Source: Styela clava (lineage: Eukaryota > Chordata > Ascidiacea > Stolidobranchia > Styelidae). From it: a stretch of 64,000 nt of DNA. The notes beneath the pieces are model-generated. The model was not told where the DNA came from and made no database searches. It saw nothing but the letters and a program-made list of their open reading frames with translations. The stretch is from assembly GCF_964204865.1 (NCBI RefSeq), contig NC_135262.1:5890001-5954000 (forward strand), read 5' to 3'. Position 1 is the first letter of the stretch. Every line of letters starts with the position of its first letter. Below are positions 28,401 to 38,266 of the stretch, piece by piece. A program made the translations under genes and the position numbers.

Positions 28401-31400
28401 TACTGAAATGCATGATTTCTTCGTCGTGGTGTTATTATCGGAAATATCTATGGTCGCTGGAGATTAATAAATTGCGCGCTACATCTGATAAATAATAAAT
28501 AGAAAGAGAGAAAATTTAACAACGTAAGCTATGAACGGTTCTTCGGTAATATGCTCTGCAAATCTTAGAATACGTTAAAATAAAAAAAATAGGCTGATCA
28601 GGATTATATTTTTGTTCATGTCAATTGTACAGGCAAGCATCCCCAAACAAACTAAATTATTTAATGGAAATATTTCCAATTCGTCATTTGCATGAATACC
28701 CAGTTTATTACTACCTATTTGAAATAGATATTACCGTTTTTTCGTTTTTTTACCAGTTTTTTTAGGTCTTGTTATATCAATTCAAGTTAATCCCCCTCAG
28801 AACTAAATAATACGTATTAAATTAAAACTGTTTTTTTAACTGACGACTGAACACAGACCCCTCCCCCCAAAAAAGAATCTTCAGAAGTATGTGCATCAAG
28901 ATGGGGCCCAACCTGAACATAGTATGTGTATCAGGTTAGGGTTCAGGTTGTGCGCCATCTTGGTGCACATACTTCAGGAGCGCCAAAAAAAAGATACCAT
29001 ATAAACCTATAATCATATTAAAATTATTTTTAATCGGGATGGATCTTACTCTAGAGCAGTCATGGGCAAAGTCCGGCCTACTAGGTAATTCAATCTGACC
29101 CGCCTGATGCTCCCATAACCAAACCGAAACCAAATTTTGATATTTTAGGTAAAAATAGCTCAAGGAACTTGTTGAAATTGCGGTTAAATTTAGTTGTGGT
29201 ACAAGGTTTATTGTTCTTTGCTGTTGCTTTTGTAACACTGTGAACATTTTTTACAAAATTTAACACTTTACGTCATACTACATGGCCCGCCAGTCTAGGT
29301 GGTCAAAATTTTTGGCCCCTGATCCAAAAACCGTGCCCACCCCTGCTCTAGAGTCTAGACCTAATCTATCAAATGCATGACGCCAAGGTAAGATTGAACT
29401 TGCGAGTTATAAATTACAATTTTAATTACAAAACATTTGACCAAATGAAATGCGCTTACAAATTATTAAACTGGACGACGAGTAATCTTTCTATTGACAG
29501 GGATAATGACAAAATTAAGGAATGACCTTTTAAAAATAGAAATACGCAATTTCTGCACGCACATGATTTATTCAAACAAAAAAAATGAAATTTGAGGTCA
29601 ATTCCAGCGTAGTTGAGAGAACGGAATATGCAATTTGTACTTGCTAATCGTGGATTTTATATGGTCCATATTAGTTCAACCATTAACAGGTATTATTATT
29701 TATGTCATGAAGTCACAATAACCAAACTAATTTTATTTTAAATCGTGAAATAAATAATCTTTTTTTAATGTTTTACTGTTTAAATTTTGAAATTATCTTA
29801 AGTTTGCACGAATATTATACCATTCAATATTCTGGCACATTGTCAAATTGAAAAGCAGTCGTGTAATGTAAAAATGTGGAACGCCACAAAAATGTTTCTC
29901 AAAAAAGTATTAGTTCTTCTTGGTATTAAGAGACGACTAGACATTTTGGCAGAAAGCGACTCATTTTGGATGACGTTAAAAAACTCGCCGAAAAATTGTT
30001 AAAATGAAGTGAGTAATTTTGTTTGAACTTTGACCTATATATTCTAAAAAATATTTCTATTTTTGATGGTCTTACACTTGTTCGACTTCAGCAAATTCCA
30101 AATATAGCACTCAATTTAATTTTTGGGCTAAAAGCTTTTCTCTGGTGGCACCTAGTGGCGGTATTACTGCTTATTGATTTAATCGGTAGATGCCAAATAA
30201 AATATGTCTCCCCAAGCACCCATTTCCTTATTTGCTAACGTAACGTTGGCTAATCAGCAAAATGCAGAAAGTAACATAATAATGGACGTTTCAGCATCCA
30301 CTCAGACGGATTTTCAGGCATGGTTGTAAACAATACCTCGTTTTTGCATGCTATTTGTTAGTTTTTAGTTGTGTTTAGGAAATTTAAGTATGAATTAAAT
30401 AACTTAATGGTTATTATGTTTTTCTAGGAGTTTTGGTTTAATTGCAGTAATGAAATATTAGTATAGAAAAGGCCGTAATGGATTGGGCTAAATTTCTCTA
30501 CCGGCTCTTTGAAATGACAGGTTGTTTGTTGAATGTTTTGAATCAGAATAATGGTTTGAAACATATAACCATTTTTATAGGCGCCAACTCGCTAAACCAA
30601 TCCTAAAATAGACGACAAACATGGTATAGTATAGGAAGAATTTCCCCGGGTCAAAGGTCTTTAAAACATCCATTTTGTGCCCTGTCGCCGAAGTTACAGT
30701 TATTTGACGGTTTGAAATTATTTACACGGTAAAAACTGATGCCATCCGAATTATTTATTGAGCCTGTCCAGTAAAACGAGTAAAAATTGGTATCAAGTAA
30801 ATCATGTGGAATTTTGTTTCAGGAAGCCGATTAATTTTAATTAATTAATCTAGTGCCAAATAAAGAAATAAACTGAAAAGGTATTTTGATGATATTGGTA
30901 AGCTAATCATGATGAATATCTTATTTCTTTCTGACAGCACTTGAATGGTTTAGGTTGCACATTCGTATCTTTACGATATCAGTGCTTTAAAATTTGTTCA
31001 AATATATATACTCATTGTATTAGTATAACACCAAGTAATTGGGTATTGTACACGATACAGTAATCTTTTGCCTTTTTCCAACACTACGAGCATGTTAGGG
31101 TTTTGTACAAGGCTCGGCTTTTTGTGCACACGGAAATTTTGAACTATATAAAAATCGTATATAAATAGATAGCATATTAATAATTCGCGATAATCAACGA
31201 ACAAAGTAATTAATTTACCTGTATTTGATTGGTTGTTTACTGGTTCACGTGGCGTCACTGTAGATCCATACAACTGATTATGTCCAATTTTCAAATTTGA
31301 TTGCAAAATTCCACCCGGCATGAATTGAGCCATTTTTGAATTTATGTGGGATGGAATCATCATAGGCGACATGAATGGCTGACTCAAATTTCCGCTTGTA

Positions 31401-31591
31401 AGTAAAAAATTACCCGGCCGGGGAGCCGTAGCAGGATAAGGGACTACGCCCGGAACTTGTTGGGTATCCACAAATCCAACTTGCGCCAATCCTTTGTTTG
31501 CGTTATCATTGGACGGATGTATTCCCATGCTTGATTGTCCCGCCATGAACGATGATTGAGTCACGTGATTTTGTTGGGCGGCAAAGTACAT
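7422..31591 (-). CDS. ZNF385-like protein with three matrin-type C2H2 zinc fingers; ten coding exons
   Basis: Coding exons in transcript order are 31591-31219, 22300-22250, 21365-21178, 19269-19156, 12480-12414, 10493-9921, 9748-9591, 8860-8801, 8456-8346 and 7817-7422. All borders are GT/AG, the phases join without a break, and the sum is 2,091 nt (696 residues plus TAA). The fingers are at about residues 232-254, 463-485 and 513-535. Each has the form C-x2-C-x12-H-x5-H with the 'NS' dipeptide and 'H-x5-HK/HA' ends of the ZNF385/JAZ class, which binds structured RNA and DNA in the nucleus. Family marks: 'GPVEKAVLHQAM' just before finger 1 (ZNF385B has 'DPVQKAV' there), 'NS.MQAEMHYKGKKHAK', and 'SSQRHKNMLEGRPPKPRWTPY' split over the last finger and its tail. 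An acidic, Ser/Thr-rich spacer of 191 codons (exon 6) separates fingers 1 and 2. The N-terminus is rich in Gln, Met and Pro and lacks the first finger of four-finger vertebrate members. Each finger except the middle one is split by an intron. The start ATG at 31591-31589 is the first ATG in frame; a further 5' exon is possible. Confidence 0.88.
10494..12413. other. Intron of the ZNF385-like gene with one MITE
   Basis: This is AT-rich intron sequence between exon 6 and the short exon 5. The only structure I recognise is a family-A MITE at 10644-10845. The rest shows long A/T runs and no open frame of interest. Confidence 0.6.
10644..10845 (+). mobile_element. MITE family A copy
   Basis: It starts GTCGCTCCAGAAGTGTGTG and ends ACTACGGGAATAC, with the same internal order of blocks as the copy at 5344. 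I found no clean TSD, so the copy is older or its ends are eroded. Confidence 0.7.
12481..19155. other. 6.7-kb intron of the ZNF385-like gene
   Basis: No gene is recognised. It contains a truncated family-A MITE (16565-16696), a C-run at about 14946-14958 followed by 'cttccccg' repeats, and a possible hAT end, CAGTGCCGGATTTACC, at 18755 with no partner end. The small frames on both strands (for example 16946-17209 and 17980-18234) have AT-driven composition and no family resemblance. The long run of simple AT sequence fits intron DNA. Confidence 0.6.
16565..16696 (+). mobile_element. MITE family A, 3'-truncated copy
   Basis: It matches the first ~130 bp of the family from GGCGCTCCAGAAGTGTGTG through 'cacttggctagcacagacag', and then similarity stops. 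The second half, with the 'cctaaccctaacctggtac' block, is missing. Confidence 0.7.
19270..21177. other. Intron of the ZNF385-like gene
   Basis: AT-rich sequence with no repeat or gene that I recognise. It separates exon 3 from exon 4; exon 4 carries the first half of finger 1. Confidence 0.55.
21366..22249. other. Intron of the ZNF385-like gene
   Basis: AT-rich intron between the 51-nt exon 2 and exon 3. A short AT-dinucleotide run lies near 21490-21505. Nothing else is recognised. Confidence 0.55.
26222..26345 (+). mobile_element. MITE family A, short variant
   Basis: It reads 'gggcgttcccgtagtatgtg', then 'accaagatggcgg', then 'catagtatgtgtaccaggtt'. The terminal parts of the family are joined without the middle block. 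The right boundary is unclear. Confidence 0.5.
26791..27000 (+). mobile_element. MITE family A, full copy (210 bp) with TSD
   Basis: The element is flanked by the direct repeat CCTCAAAAC at 26782-26790 and 27001-27009 (8 bp if the first C belongs to the element end). It starts AGCGCTTCAGACGTGTGTG and ends ATACTACGGGAGTAC. Internal blocks are those of the family. Confidence 0.8.
28878..28984. mobile_element. MITE family A, palindromic short variant
   Basis: The two halves are near-perfect inverted copies: 'cttcagaagtatgtgcatca' on the left against the complement of 'tggtgcacatacttcaggag' on the right. The copy would fold into a single long hairpin with 'catagtatgtgtatcaggtt' near the tip. Confidence 0.65.
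29057..29345. mobile_element. hAT MITE family B, 289 bp
   Basis: It is flanked by a perfect 8-bp duplication, CTCTAGAG, at 29049-29056 and 29346-29353. The left end is CAGTCATGGGCAAAGTCCGG; the right end as complement is CAGGGGTGGGCACGG. It belongs to the same family as 36859-37146 and 42338-42625, with the shared interior 'ttcaatctgacccgc', 'aaccaaattttga' and 'gcccgccagtctagg'. Confidence 0.85.
30280..30720 (+). repeat. Dispersed repeat, copy 2 (partner at ~4262-4800)
   Basis: Collinear blocks are shared with the region at 4262-4800, including 'gctatttgttagttttt', a TTAATT-rich middle and 'gggtcaaaggtct'. The orientation is the same and no ends are defined. Confidence 0.5.
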
Positions 31592-33235
31592 AAAGCGTAT
31601 TTGAAGAAACAAACAATATTATCTTTCTGTAATCTGATTTCGAAGTGAAAAATATACTTAGCTTAGTAAATAGAATAACTGATAAGCGAAGAAGTGTATT
31701 ACCTTTACAAATATCTATAATCTTGCCTCGAAAAGTCGCCTACAGGTAATTTCACTCAACAGCGAACTAAAAACCAACACAGCATATGTTAACCACCACA
31801 TTCAACACAAAAATGTTCAACAACGGGATAATTAAATAATTCCAAACAAATTTTACTGTGATTGACCATGTTATTAAGCCTCATTCTATTTGACCCGAGG
31901 CGGACATGTGAAAGACAATAGTAGAGTAGCTGTCGTGTTTGATTGCAATACACTCAAGAAAAACGACTTTCTCATTTTGGATTTTAAATAGGATTTTGTT
32001 CAATTAAAACAAATTAAACTTACACCAAACTTGTGATGTATTTTCACCTTCCCGTTTAGAGTTTAAAATATGAAATTAACGTACTTGCGAAGACGAAAAC
32101 ACACTAATCAAAATCGTCAGTAAATAAATCTGGAATTTCAAATGAGAATCGCGAATGTGGCACTGACAAAATAAGATATCGGCGAACTAACTATTTCGTG
32201 GATGTTTCCCCTTTTCAGGTATGCATTAATGACGTCACAATAAGTTGAAGGGTGCCTGGAAGAGAGTATGTATAGTCACCTTCTGCTAAAACGGCCGTTT
32301 TAGTGCATTTGGACTAGTGGTGTGTAGTATTCCATGCTATACTATGATTAGAATATATATACACATATGAAACTTCAGGAATTTGGTAGGAGTACTATAT
32401 CCATATTCTGCTTTTTATAGAAATTGATTATCACGGAAATGGTTTTCTCGCAAATGATTCTGAATAGAGGTCCATATTACTCTACGACGATTACGACTGA
32501 TTTTATTTTTTGGCGCAATAGAACTTTACTAATCGTTGCTGACTCCATTATTTAATACTTCTCGACGCGCTTCTCCTGTCTGATTTAACTTATAATTTAT
32601 AATTGTTGCTTTTTATCCATTTGGAAATTGGATTTTGAATTAAAAAACTGAACCTTTTTTATTCGGTACTGTATGCTTCATTTTTTTTTTCACTCCAAGT
32701 AGGTGTCCTGAGTATTTACACTATTTTAAAGCTTACCATTAAATCTTAGCAATACCATTCTATATCTGCATAATATACTGTTCGCGATCCAGGTAACTGA
32801 GATTGTCATGCCAAACTAATGAAATTTCGTTATAAAAGCGAGCACACCATTCAAATCATATCCCGCAGAGGGTTAAATTAGTCTTCGATTGTAACGACAT
32901 GACGAATTTCACAAGCACTTGTGACAATTTCCAACTTTTTTGTGTTTGTCTTGGACTAAGTCTAATCAGACGTGAGTTGTGGAAAAATTATTTTAAAAAT
33001 ATTGAGTCTATAATAGCCCAAGCCGAATCTATTATGGCCCGATGCCTACTTGACACCAGCTGCAACAAAAAACATACTTATGTTTTTGATAACGATACAC
33101 AATAATCGATATTTTAAGTACCTGTTGCCCAATGGATATGAAGTTTATGAAATATTGCGTTTTTTTTCTCATTTCATTTTTAATATTTATGTTGACTACT
33201 CGTTTTTAAAAATTTCTAAAAATCGTCAACGTTAG
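31592..33235. other. Upstream flank of the ZNF385-like gene
   Basis: This is 5' of the first coding exon on the minus strand. A possible splice acceptor, 'gattacag', lies about 40 nt upstream of the ATG, so the true promoter may be further right. A palindromic CRE-type octamer lies at 32230-32237. No other gene is seen before the collectin array begins near 33236. Confidence 0.4.
32230..32237. promoter_or_regulatory. CRE-like octamer TGACGTCA
   Basis: A perfect TGACGTCA palindrome, the CREB/ATF consensus, lies about 640 bp upstream of the ZNF385-like start codon. Identical octamers also occur at about 17342 and 27451 inside the gene's introns, so chance occurrence is quite possible. Confidence 0.2.
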
Positions 33236-33442
33236 GGTGCGACACGTGGCTACGTCATCGAGGCTCTCATTCGCAACCATGTATCAGTGAACCAATCAGA
33301 TAATAGATAAATTCAAAAAGCATGTTAATTTTTTCCATTTCGGTTGCTATAAATACACCCGTCGTTCTATCGATTTTGAGGGTTATATTGCCTACCCTAG
33401 TACTTAGAACGTGAGCATTGCATTGGATTTTCTCGAATATTA

Positions 33443-33858
33443 CCGTGTGTCCTCGCAATAAGACAGGGTCTTATTTCAACTTTCTCTCGAAAAATAACAC
33501 TGGGTCTTATTTTGGGGGGATTTCATTTATTTTCATATATCAAAAACAAAATTACAAAGTCTAGAATAACGATATTTTCAAATATACAAAATATGAAAAC
33601 CGATATCCATTTACATATAAATAACACGTTTTCATTAAAAAAAATTCTGGCTAACATAGATTGTTCAAAAATGACCATATCATTCCTCTCTCACACATTT
33701 CAGATTATTCATTTAAAACGTGTAGGAGAGATTTCTTGCTATCGACTAGATCAAAAAAAAAAAAAAATCGCGCTATCAACTAGGTCTTATCTTAAGTGGA
33801 GGGCTTATATTAAAATCATATTTTAAATTCGAGCTAGGTCTTATTTTTGTATACACGG
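33443..33858. mobile_element. Tc1/mariner-like MITE (TA target), 416 bp, unit 1 only
   Basis: The ends read CCGTGTGTCC on the left and, as complement, CCGTGTATAC on the right. TA lies on each side (33441-33442 and 33859-33860). The matching sites in units 2 and 3 ('gaatattagacac' near 37897 and 43509) lack the insert. 'Ggtcttatttt' motifs recur inside both ends. The superfamily is inferred from the TA duplication only. Confidence 0.65.
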
Positions 33859-34458
33859 TATATACGGGGTGGACGCATAGATAGTTCTGCACCAACTACG
33901 GTTGCTACTGACCCAAACTTTTCAGCAAACGATGATGAGCCTTTTCATATTGTTTTTCAAATCCTCATGAACACTATTGCATGATATATGGCACACAACC
34001 TTTTATGACATCTGCTATAACTCATACAACTAGCATGCATTTTGCTGATGTTCTGGTATTCACTTGACCACCGCATATATTTGAGCTTGTTTGTTTTAGA
34101 CCTATTTGTCGTTTACCTATCTCGAAAACGGGATAACTGCCGGCTGCATGATGGAATGAAAGAATACACCTTAAATGGCGAGGAAAAGGGGGGAGGGGGG
34201 ATTCCAAATTTAGGCGGTGATATTTTGGTAATAGTGATAAAACTATGTGTAACTTATAAAAATGTGTTAGGTATTTGACTGATCATCTTCACCGGCATGT
34301 AAACCACTTTTTGAATATTCGAATACATTTTTATTTACGTTAAGAATTTAAAGTATGTTGTCACACCTGAAAATAAGGGGAGGAGGGGGGTTGTAGGGAA
34401 ATAACCGCGCAACAAGCAATGGAGAAGAAAAATAGATGAAAAATAATGTTTTCAATTC

Positions 34459-35501
34459 CTAAAAAATATCTTTTTCGCACAGAGCAGGATATGTGACGGT
34501 ACATGATGTATCATCAACACCGACTTTATTATGAGTAGTTTGAATTGACAAGCAATCTCCAGAATGATTCGGTTCTCCCGAGATAAACTGCGTGTTGAAG
34601 CTTGAAGCAACAACTCCGTCCGAATAAACATATCTTCCTTCTTGTTGTATATCATTCAGTCCAATCCAATATCGTCCGAGTTTGTTCCGAACCAATTCTA
34701 TAATTTGCTTTCGAACCTGACAAGAATGTATTCACGTTACAAGGATTAGAAACATGAAATACGTATGCGGAAAACAAGAATATTTAATTGCTAATTGAAT
34801 ATTAGGTATTGCAAGTCAAATAAAGGACTGCCCCACTTTACTATTTAAGGCCAAACTTATCAAGATTTACATGGAACCACGTTAGGACAATGTCATGGAA
34901 AAATTCTGAAATGTTTTCAAAATAGCATTTTATGGGCATCATCTATAAATCGGGAATGTCCGTAGACTAAACAAGAAACCAAATATAAAAATAATACCCG
35001 TGTATCTCGCATTCCCTTTGCAGCTAGTTTAGAACTTTTCGACTGACAAAAAGACTTTGCTGCTTGCCAATTGAGAACTGAATCTCCAAATAAATATCTG
35101 TATTTTCCTCCAATCGTAACCCAACCGTCATCAAGTAGCTGAAATTTAACCTCTAATTCCTTTATTCGTTCCTCAAATCTCGTAATTACTTCTTGGGGAA
35201 CTTCTCCTATTGGGCCACGATCACCTGTCAATCCAATGGGTCCAATAGGTCCTCGAAGTCCCCTCTCACCCTTTGCTCCGATTCCCCCTTTCGGACCCAC
35301 TGGTCCCGGGGCACCTTTCGGCCCTATGGGCCCTGTTGCACCTCGCTTACCAGGTCTTCCCGGACGACCAATAGGAAGATCCCAGTCGAGTTCAAATGAG
35401 AGTTTAGGCTTTGCAAGAGTAGTGTCGTACTCCACCGAACACGCAGAATCACCATGCACTACGGCGCAGAATGGTATCAAAACGGCAAGAAACAAATACA
35501 T
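34459..35501 (-). CDS. Collectin (collagen-like plus C-type lectin domain), copy 1
   Basis: Two coding exons, 35501-34998 (504 nt) and 34716-34459 (258 nt, TAG stop), join in phase 0 to give 253 residues, the usual size for mannose-binding lectins. In order: a signal peptide (1-17), a short linker with Cys21 that may link chains, 19 Gly-X-Y triplets (45-101), a charged helical neck (about 102-125) and a C-type lectin domain (about 126-250). The four canonical cysteines are C152, C223, C240 and C248. 'YWIGLND' (184-190) and 'GEPN' (215-218) are present; EPN is the mannose/glucose-type sugar motif. The usual WND is replaced by VDD (235-237) and the loop after EPN is short, so calcium and sugar binding may differ. 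The intron (281 nt) splits the lectin domain. It should be a secreted pattern-recognition oligomer. Its splice donor is CGG|GT, where the other two copies have CAG|GT. A minus-strand AATAAA lies at 34335-34330. Confidence 0.9.
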
Positions 35502-35528
35502 AATGTTGCTATTTTTTCATTACAATAA

Positions 35529-35531
35529 CTG
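35529..35531 (-). promoter_or_regulatory. Candidate 3' splice site 27 nt upstream of the copy-1 ATG
   Basis: A pyrimidine-rich stretch ending 'tttgCAG' is followed by a 27-nt leader and the ATG. The site sits at the same distance in all three copies. It could be the acceptor of a 5'UTR intron or a spliced-leader trans-splice site. I see no upstream exon. Confidence 0.4.
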
Positions 35532-35594
35532 CAAACAATAAAAACATGAAATAATTCAATCATTCAATTCTTGTCTGACTGGTTTCATCTGATC

Positions 35595-35815
35595 TAATCC
35601 CATACGTGGATAGTTACATGCGAGAGGATTGCTGGACTCCTCACCGCCGTAGGGGGTTCGCGTAACCGCTGGTCGTTTAATGCTTCCTCCACCATCAAGT
35701 CCATGCTTCCAAAAACAAATAACTGGCTAACTAATCCCATACTCGACATGGTTTGGTAACCGGACGATAGTCCGTGTTTCGTAATATGATTGAGGCGTCT
35801 TATCAAATTCATTCA
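35595..35815 (+). repeat. tRNA-derived SINE family S, unit 1 copy
   Basis: It carries the body blocks 'gcgagaggattgctggact', 'cgcgtaaccgctggtcg' and 'caaataactggctaactaat'. It is orthologous to the SINEs at 41300 and 45765 in units 2 and 3, so it predates the duplications. The tRNA-like head is largely lost here. Confidence 0.65.
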
Positions 35816-36858
35816 CCCCGGACATAAGGCCTAACACATAACGTCAATGACTTAAAAGTTCAAATCAAGTCAAGTTGTTTCCTTCTACCTTGCTCATCGA
35901 TAATATCTGTCTCGTGAGTGTCTGAAAGCGTCAGTTATATGCTGTTTACAACCTCATAATTGTTGTCCTCATCGTATTAGCCTGAATTGCTTGAAGCCTC
36001 ACGTCAATCGGTATTTACTGATCCGCAATATAATTATAATGTGCTATAATTCGTTATAGTCATAGCAGCTCTTGCCTCTGAGCAATTTAGTTGTCGCGCT
36101 CAACTCCACAGAGAATGCAATCTCGGTGTTTACTTATGCGCAATTCTAAGCTTTAATTCTTTATCGTCACGGTAGCTCTTGGCTATTCAGCGGTCGCCCG
36201 TTACATTGATACGACATCAGTCTTCCTTATTTCTGAGTGAGCGCGCTTGACCTTGCTTGCGCCAATATCCGTGAGAAAATAAAGCCCTCAAGCTTCTTAA
36301 CTAACAGTTGCCGTCACTCACAGAAAATACCAAAAGAATGATGTTCGGAGGAAAGAAGGCAACTTTGAAAATATTTTTTATATCATAGTCTGGTTAAAAA
36401 GAGTGCATCAAGATTCGATTTTGCAGTCTTTTGAATATCCGAGTTACCTCCTCCATTAAATTTTGTGTCGTTCACCTTTCAAGTCCATATCAATTTCCAC
36501 CAAAATAGACTTTATAAACCTCAGCCCGAGTCCACGCATCTGAGACAAATAACTGGCTAACCAATCCCACACCCGACACGGACTGGTAACTGGACGAAAT
36601 GCCTTAGTTCGCCACGTGATTACCCCTTTTATCGGCTTCCCCGGAATAAAAATCAAGGAAACTACCAAAAAGGCCAGAAATGTGAAAGAAACCAAGGCAG
36701 TAGCTAAGGCCAATAAAAAAACAGGAGCAAAGAAGTGACTGGAAACATCTGGCGCCCATCAACAGCTTAATCCCCGGAATAAAAATATAATTTCTATTCA
36801 AAGTACAGTAGGCTAATTAGAGGAGTAAACAAATTTGTACTTGTTCGTACTCCTAGAG

Positions 36859-37146
36859 CAGACATGGGCGAACTACGGCCGGTTGCGTAGTTCAATCTGA
36901 CCCGCTTGATGCTGCCACTACCAAACTAAAACCAAATTTTGAAGATGAGCTAAAAATAGCTCAAGAATTTTGTTGAGATTGGGATTAAATTTAGTTTTGG
37001 AACGAGGCTCATTGTTACCCACTTTTTCTTTTATAACAGTGTAAATATTGTTCCTAAAATGTAACATTATAAGTCACATTTACATAACCCGCCAGTCTAG
37101 GCAGGCAAACTTCTTGACCCCTGGTCCAAAACCTTGCCCACCCATG
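36859..37146. mobile_element. hAT MITE family B, unit 1 copy (288 bp)
   Basis: TSD TCCTAGAG lies at 36851-36858 and 37147-37154. It starts CAGACATGGGCGAACTACGG. The same insertion is present in unit 2 (42338-42625), and unit 3 has an uninterrupted site near 46590. Confidence 0.85.
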
Positions 37147-38266
37147 TCCTAGAGCTTACTTTCCAGGTTAAAACTGTATGGATTATACAGAAAGCGATGA
37201 CTCAATATTATTTCTTCGATTTCCCCAAAAGCATAAACGATTGACATGGCCAACAGACAGGGCTAATTACCTCATCATGTGATGAGCCAGTATGCCAATT
37301 TCAAGAGTCATCATATTTAAAGAAAAGTTAAATTCTACATTTAGTGAGTTTCATTTAACATGATCTTAGAACAAATCTGGCTTTAACTGCAACAAGCAGG
37401 AAATTCTCCCCAATGGCCCCTAAAACAAAACATGTGGTTTATATCTGGATAGTTTATTGGATATAAAAAAGGAAAAAAGAGGCATGCCAAGTGTCATTGA
37501 TCTGAAATTTAGATTCGAAAAATTGATTTTCAAAGCTTCTGCGTCAACCTCATCCGTGCTAAAGGTCGAAGATTATAAAAAAAAATATAGAACATGAATA
37601 TTCATATAAGTAATGTAAAAAAAAACAAGCAGTTAAGAATAAAGAAAAAATATAAAATTTTTATATGCCAAATAGATGAATATAACTCGTGGTGAAATAA
37701 ATGCGACACGTAATCACCAAGGCACTTACTCGCAATCATGTAGCATTGAACCAATCAGGCAATAGATAAATTGAATAAAAAACACGTTAATTTTTTTCAT
37801 TTCGGTTGGTATTATGCCCATCGTTTTACCGATTTTGAGAGTCATATTGCCTACCCTAGCACTTGGGACGTGAGCATTGCATTGAATTTCTCGAATATTA
37901 GACACGAAATGGACGTATGGATAGTTTAGCACCAACTATCGTTGCTACCGACCTAAATCCTTCAGCACTCGATGACGGAAGATGTTGCTTTTTACAACTT
38001 TACATGACATCTATTACTGTTGCTACAATGGGCTGTCATTTGGCTAATGTCGCGGTATTCTCTTGACCACCATGTCCATTTATTTAAGGTTGTTTGTTTT
38101 GGCCATTTGTCGCTACCTTATCTCGAAAAAGATTTATCGGCGACACGATGAAATAAATACACCAAAAATTCTTTCTTTATCTCTATTTATTTTGAGACCA
38201 CTTTCTGATAACTCTGGATAAACTTGACAGACCACGACAGCCAATAGAGAAGTCCAAATTCTAGAG

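Larger units (their letters stand above)
22301..31218. other. 8.9-kb first coding intron of the ZNF385-like gene
   Basis: It holds family-A MITEs at about 26222-26345, 26791-27000 and 28878-28984, a hAT MITE at 29057-29345, a dispersed repeat at about 30280-30720 and a lone hAT-like end near 23220-23268. A patch at 24692-25036 is open on both strands but has no homology that I recognise. The remainder is AT-rich and unremarkable. Confidence 0.6.

Noticed and set aside
35193..35541. Plus-strand frames over collectin exon 1 with proline/glycine-rich repeats
   Set aside because: These are antisense shadows of the Gly-X-Y codons; the same shadows recur over copies 2 and 3.
36456..36801. Minus-strand frames with hydrophobic runs upstream of collectin copy 1
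   Set aside because: They overlap decayed SINE-like sequence and low-complexity DNA duplicated with the unit, and are not conserved as frames in units 2 and 3.
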